Source: Bradysia coprophila
Lineage: Eukaryota > Arthropoda > Insecta > Diptera > Sciaridae
Length of the DNA stretch: 64,000 nt
Assembly: GCF_014529535.1 (NCBI RefSeq)
Contig: NW_023503409.1
Span: forward strand, 8,990,390 to 9,054,389
Direction of reading: 5' to 3'
Every line of letters starts with the position of its first letter. The first letter of the stretch is position 1. Under the pieces are notes generated by a model. The model ran no database searches and was not told the DNA's origin. It worked only from the letters and a program-made list of their open reading frames with translations. The position numbers were made by a program, and so were the translations under genes. Shown here piece after piece: positions 59,988 through 64,000 of this stretch.

Positions 59988-62160
59988 GCAAGAAAAATTA
60001 CATTCCGACCAGCTTTATACCAAAATGCGTTCATGTGTTTCAACTGGAAGTGCCTACGAAAATATTTCATCGCAATGTTTTGTGCTCTTATCACGGAATT
60101 CGATCCATGACAATTTCGAATTCTATGTGTCTTTTGTGCCACTAATTTTATTACCGGCGGACAGGCTTATTGGATATAATATTTGTGAAGACGAAGGAAT
60201 CTTTGCAGCGCTTTTAAACAAACATTTCGGCTCACATTTGCTAAATGTTTGTGCTTCTGTTCTATCAATGCACTTCAAGCAAAAGTGATCATAGTCGACA
60301 GCTGCCAAATAGAGTACTATTTTGTATGAAACTGTTTTTTACAGTGTTTCACAGTTGTATGACACACTGTACAGTTTCAGTACCCTATTTAGAGTACCGC
60401 TCATGCTTGAAGTGCGTTGGTTCTGTCTGTAATCGGTGTTTGTTCAACAGTTACTGTAGTTGTCGTTTTCTTTATTAAAAAATGGTTGACATCGAACTTA
60501 TTGAAATCTAATTTTCATTTTGCAACTCTCCGCTCCTGAAGGCAATACAAGTGGTAATTATCAATCCTGTAATGCTCTAGTCCAAGCTATCGACAATTAA
60601 GCACCTCGATGATCTTGCTTTATCTATTCAACAATCTAATGAACTTTTGATTCTATTTTTGAAATGTTGACTGTATTGCGTTCTAGTGGCGTCGTTCCCT
60701 TATGAAGGAAGTTGATCCATTTAACGGAGAAAATTTTTACATTGAGCCGAAAGGGTTCTTTAAAACTGTTTTACAAAGACAAGCCACCAGTTGCATTTCA
60801 AGTTAAGAAGACTAGTCAAGTCATGATACCAAGATGTCCCGCAAAACATCTTGTTTCTGGTTCTGTCTACCTTGCTACCTTTCGATGTGCAGTACACGTT
60901 TCCGAGAAGTATAAAATTGACATGAGAGCCTCTGTTTAATGGCACTGCCATACCGATCATTGCCATAAAAACAAGGCAAGTATTTTCACAACTTTATTAT
61001 TATACCGGTACAATCACTAACAGAAAGTATTGGTACAATTTGGCATTTTTAATTGGAGAAGACAAACACGGAATTCTCCGGTATTCTAATGCCATCTTTC
61101 ACAAACTTTCGAGGATTGAACTTCGAGGCAAGTAATTAAATCTTGAGAATATTGAGGAATCAAAAGATTTTCGTTAGGTCAAGTTTGCAAAGTTCATCGA
61201 GATTCGTCAACACCAATAATTTAGATTCAGATTCAGATTAGAATTGAACTAAGTTTGTTGTAACGAATAAGTATGAGACTAGGATGAATCAGGGATGGCT
61301 CGAAAAGAAGTTTCGATACTTACCTCATTCCTTCAACCATTCTGCGGCTTGTTGACGATTATGAACTTAAACGCCTTGTGTCGATTTCTTCTTCGTCTTT
61401 AATTTAGCACCACCACTCTGAATGTCACGTAAACATCTAAGCATAAAAATGTCATTTCGCCAGCAATTCCTTTAGCCACTTCATCAATCAAGCAACCCAA
61501 AATCTTTTCCTTTCCCTGTTTGTATTTTTGCACAGATTGCACTGATTCTTGCCGATAATGTCGAGACAAATTTTTTCGATTTCTGCTGGTGGATCTGTGG
61601 CCTGTTTCTGATTTTTGGCAGTTGCAATCTTATCTAAACATAAGCACAACGAAGCGTGAACCGATTGCTCGGTAAAATTGTACTTAAGAGTCATATCGCC
61701 AAGACTTCACTTTTCACAGAAAACAATTTTTTTTAGAAAAAGTGAAAGATACGTGTTTCCTAGAATTGAAAGACGAATCCAACGAGCTATCACTCATTAA
61801 AATCGGAGTCGGCTTGTTCCCCAATCACCTGAAGTCTTGGCGATATGACTCTAAGGCAAAATAACTTACCTCGATTGACCTTTGATTCGGGTTTCCCTGC
61901 ATCTCTTGCAGTATTATCCGAGAATGTGCTCCATTTATGGTTCTGTTGTGCATCATTGTTGGAAGTTCCGTTAAATTAGCGACTGAAATTTGACTGTTCA
62001 ATGGAATCGATTAATTTCTTCTCTCTCAACCATAAACAATCTCAGTAAAGGGTTGTCAACACATGACGTATCAGTGAGGCTTTGTTTAAGTTAAGCAAAG
62101 TAAACTTATCAGTCGTCTACGGATTCCGTAGTACGGGACTATTTTTGCAGCGTCCGATGA
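59988..62160. other. Between the two copies; no certain gene
   Basis: The first ~150 bases match the 3' flank of copy 2. At 60290-60440 there is a diverged relative of 3810-3960 (AGAGTACYRCTYATGCTTGA). On the minus strand at 61960-61880 a frame MMHNRTINGAHSRIILQ ends in a donor-like GTAAGT, and 61694-61488 is open (DPPAEIEKICLDIIGKNQ). They could be exons of a small or decayed gene, but no family or continuous model was found. Confidence 0.35.
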
Positions 62161-62264
62161 AGTCAGATTGGAGCGAGGCTCTTGATTATTGTTTCATGTT
62201 TTGTAAACACATCTAGGTAACGGATGTATCGTACAAAATGTTGAATCGGTTAGGAATTCCTCTG

Positions 62265-62307
62265 GGCGAAATGTGTAGAAAGTATTTATAGATAGAAAGT
62301 TCGCCAT
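62265..62307 (-). pseudogene. ABCA exon 1 relic
   Basis: On the minus strand ATGGCGAACTTTCTATCTAT begins as ABCA exon 1 does (MANFL, then NTFYTF). After codon 13 it jumps to CCCAGAG, the last bases of that exon. About 140 bases and the splice donor are gone, so it cannot serve as a first exon. The 5' flank resembles that of the real exon, so a promoter copy may remain. Confidence 0.82.
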
Positions 62308-62820
62308 TGTGCAATGTATACAATTTGCGAAAGAACGCACAATCCTTCGAGATTAATTAAATAAACTAAAATTTGATTCCACACAAAGTTAATCAAATGA
62401 ATGACACACCAGAAAACGTCATCGAATCACCTGTTTACCCTGTGTACTAGAGTTCTGATTGTTAAGCTACAGTGTTGACCATCAAGACATTATTTTAAAG
62501 AAAATTCAAAAAGAAAATTTCTGATACAATTTCACTGATAAGACCATAGAGTCATGCAGCAGGTGCTAAAAATTCTTGAACTTAGAAAGTAGGATGCAAT
62601 GACACAATAAGCATTATGTAGAATTAAATTGCATTTGTGTAACATCAACAGCATTTTGTATCATCTCTCTACTATACATAACGTTGGTGATCTCATCCAC
62701 CCATCATCGTCAGTGTTTTTTTTTGTTGACAAACATAAACGTCGTAGTTTAACCCGCTTCTATTCATAATTCTTATTCTATCGACAAGGGTAGTTCAAGT
62801 TTTTATCTCCCAAGCGTATA

Positions 62821-63534
62821 ATGTCGTACGAAAAACTCCAGCCCGCCTTTAATGAAGGCATTCAAGTGTGCTGCATCTCCTTAAACAGGAACGACCGAAT
62901 TCGGCTGATTGGTTTGCCGGTTGATGTGATCAACGCGATAAGAACGGCAATAACTAGTAGCTGGGGTCCACTTCAAAACGAAGAGGATTATCACGGCGCA
63001 TACGAATTCAAATTGAAGGGCTATCCCTGGTGCGGACAGTCTGACGATTCGGTTAATTGTCGAAGATTGTTGACCGCAGTTTTAAAGACCATGGCACAAT
63101 TCGGATGGAATTTGTTACAGGCTGCAGATGTTAGTAAAAAGCCAGACGACAAGGACACGATGTTTTTTGAAAAGGGAAATCCTGACCCCGATGCAGAGTT
63201 ATTTGCTGTGTCGTTTAACATGTACGATAGAATTCGCATTATTGACGCCCCAACATTTGCTGATTGTGTTGAAAATGCTTTACAAAGTCAATGGCCCAAC
63301 GGAATTCAACATAAGGAGGATTATTATGGCGCGATTGAGTATAAGCTGTCGGGAAATCCATGGTTCGCTGATGGTTCTGAAACCGTGCATTGCCGTATGC
63401 TTTTGTGTCAGATAATTGCCAATATCAGAGCAAAGGGTTACAAATTGTACGGGTCCATTGATATTACTGTGGGTGTTAAGGGAGCGGATCTTGAGAGCTG
63501 GATATTCAGACGGGTCGGTGAAGCGTGGCAGTGA
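62821..63534 (+). CDS. Two-repeat protein of unknown function, copy 2
   Basis: An intronless 237-residue paralogue of the gene at 59268-59987, with the same two repeats and every shared motif (NRNDRIRLIGLP, GAYEFKLKGYPW, NCRRLLTAVLKTM, FNMYDRIRIID, GAIEYKLSGNPWFADGSE, HCRMLLCQII, ESWIFRRVGEAW). Most differences are single residues (for example NMSD/NRND, YGQG/CGQS). The frame is intact and many differences are conservative or silent, which suggests selection on both copies. The 5' block of about 150 bases is conserved, so regulation may be similar. Confidence 0.8.
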   Translation: MSYEKLQPAFNEGIQVCCISLNRNDRIRLIGLPVDVINAIRTAITSSWGPLQNEEDYHGAYEFKLKGYPWCGQSDDSVNCRRLLTAVLKTMAQFGWNLLQAADVSKKPDDKDTMFFEKGNPDPDAELFAVSFNMYDRIRIIDAPTFADCVENALQSQWPNGIQHKEDYYGAIEYKLSGNPWFADGSETVHCRMLLCQIIANIRAKGYKLYGSIDITVGVKGADLESWIFRRVGEAWQ

Positions 63535-63640
63535 GCAAGGCAAATAATATTCCAACCAGCTTAATAACTGGAATATTAACTGGAAGTGCATACGAAAATA
63601 TTTCATCTCAATGTTCTGTGCTCTTAACGCGGTCTTTTAT

Positions 63641-64000
63641 CTATGATACTTTAGGAGTTAATTCGCCAATTTCTCAGCCACTTGGAAAACAAGCTCGCGC
63701 CGATATTATTGAGTTATAGCTCATTCGATTCGTCGTTATAATCTAGCGAGGGGGTGTCTGCCATTTTTTCTAAAAAAATTCCAATTTGGGTGTAATGTGT
63801 CTACATGTGATGTGATGTCAGAGGGTGATCAGAACACCTTTTTAGCAATAACTTGAGGAAGGAGTAACACAAAAACTGTGTAGGATTGTTGGCCTATCCA
63901 CGGCCGACCGTTTGAGCCCACTCTGACTTCCGCACGCACCACTCGTGGCCAGCCATCAGTCAAAGTATGGTCAATTTTCAAATAGTACTGTACCTCTACA
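63641..64000. other. Right end of the window, no feature seen
   Basis: No gene, repeat end or RNA was recognised. Confidence 0.4.

Larger units (their letters stand above)
62165..63640 (+). repeat. Tandem duplication, unit 2
   Basis: Second copy of the segment at 56620-60140, lacking the palindrome/minisatellite block. It includes the ABCA exon 1 relic (62265-62307), the shared upstream block (CATAAACGTCGTAGTTTAACC near 62730) and the second two-repeat gene with its 3' flank (GCATACGAAAATATTTCATC). Confidence 0.82.

Noticed and set aside
61488..61960. Two-exon gene on the minus strand
   Set aside because: A donor-like site and open frames exist, but no joined model keeps a sensible frame and no family is recognised; mentioned only as intergenic content.

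Overview
The window is eukaryotic nuclear DNA from an insect, most likely a dipteran. The evidence is AT-rich DNA, short GT-AG introns, a divergent intronless ionotropic receptor, an effector caspase, an Lsd-1-type perilipin, a 21-exon ABCA transporter, and a dense load of copia, LINE, hAT and foldback elements. A lower dipteran such as a fungus gnat is a guess from gene content. There is no CRISPR array, operon or rRNA gene.

Layout. 1-16.7 kb: a direct duplication (copy 1 at 1-~9101, copy 2 at ~11679-16711) brackets an ionotropic receptor gene on the minus strand. Copy 1 carries two insertions that copy 2 lacks; one is a 2.6 kb element with a TA target duplication. 16.9-18.4 kb: a five-exon caspase (minus). 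19.3-21.4 kb: a broken retrotransposon fragment and a reversed copy of a dispersed repeat, here called family A. 22.4-24.4 kb: perilipin (plus). 24.8-30.2 kb: nested inverted repeats, then a 3.4 kb nested array of family A with ~146 bp internal tandem units. 31.2-33.1 kb: an RRM/F-box/LRR-like gene (minus), flanked by a direct repeat. 34.0-34.5 kb: two hAT-type MITEs with 8 bp target duplications. 35.2-37.3 kb: a 5'-truncated LINE with a 16 bp target duplication. 37.9-38.5 kb: a small tail-anchored protein gene. 39.8-40.8 kb: a hAT remnant.

42.1-56.9 kb is one ABCA transporter gene on the minus strand, whose 21 exons can be joined in frame to 1620 codons. Other genes sit in its introns on the opposite strand. 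Intron 17 holds a small secreted-peptide gene with three copies of an MNKxE(F/L)VG motif. Intron 1 holds a complete copia element with apparently identical 185 bp LTRs, and a chitin-binding/bulb-lectin gene that looks frameshifted at its signal peptide. 56.6-63.7 kb is a second tandem duplication. It includes the first exon of the ABCA gene (its second copy is a relic) and a single-exon gene for a two-repeat protein of unknown function, present as two intact copies.

The genes form no single pathway. Apoptosis, lipid storage, lipid transport and chemoreception genes are neighbours in a region shaped by duplication and transposons. The least explained coding items are the nested repeat-peptide gene, the chitin-binding/lectin chimera and the duplicated two-repeat protein. 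All exon models come from reading splice sites and frame by eye; none has transcript support.
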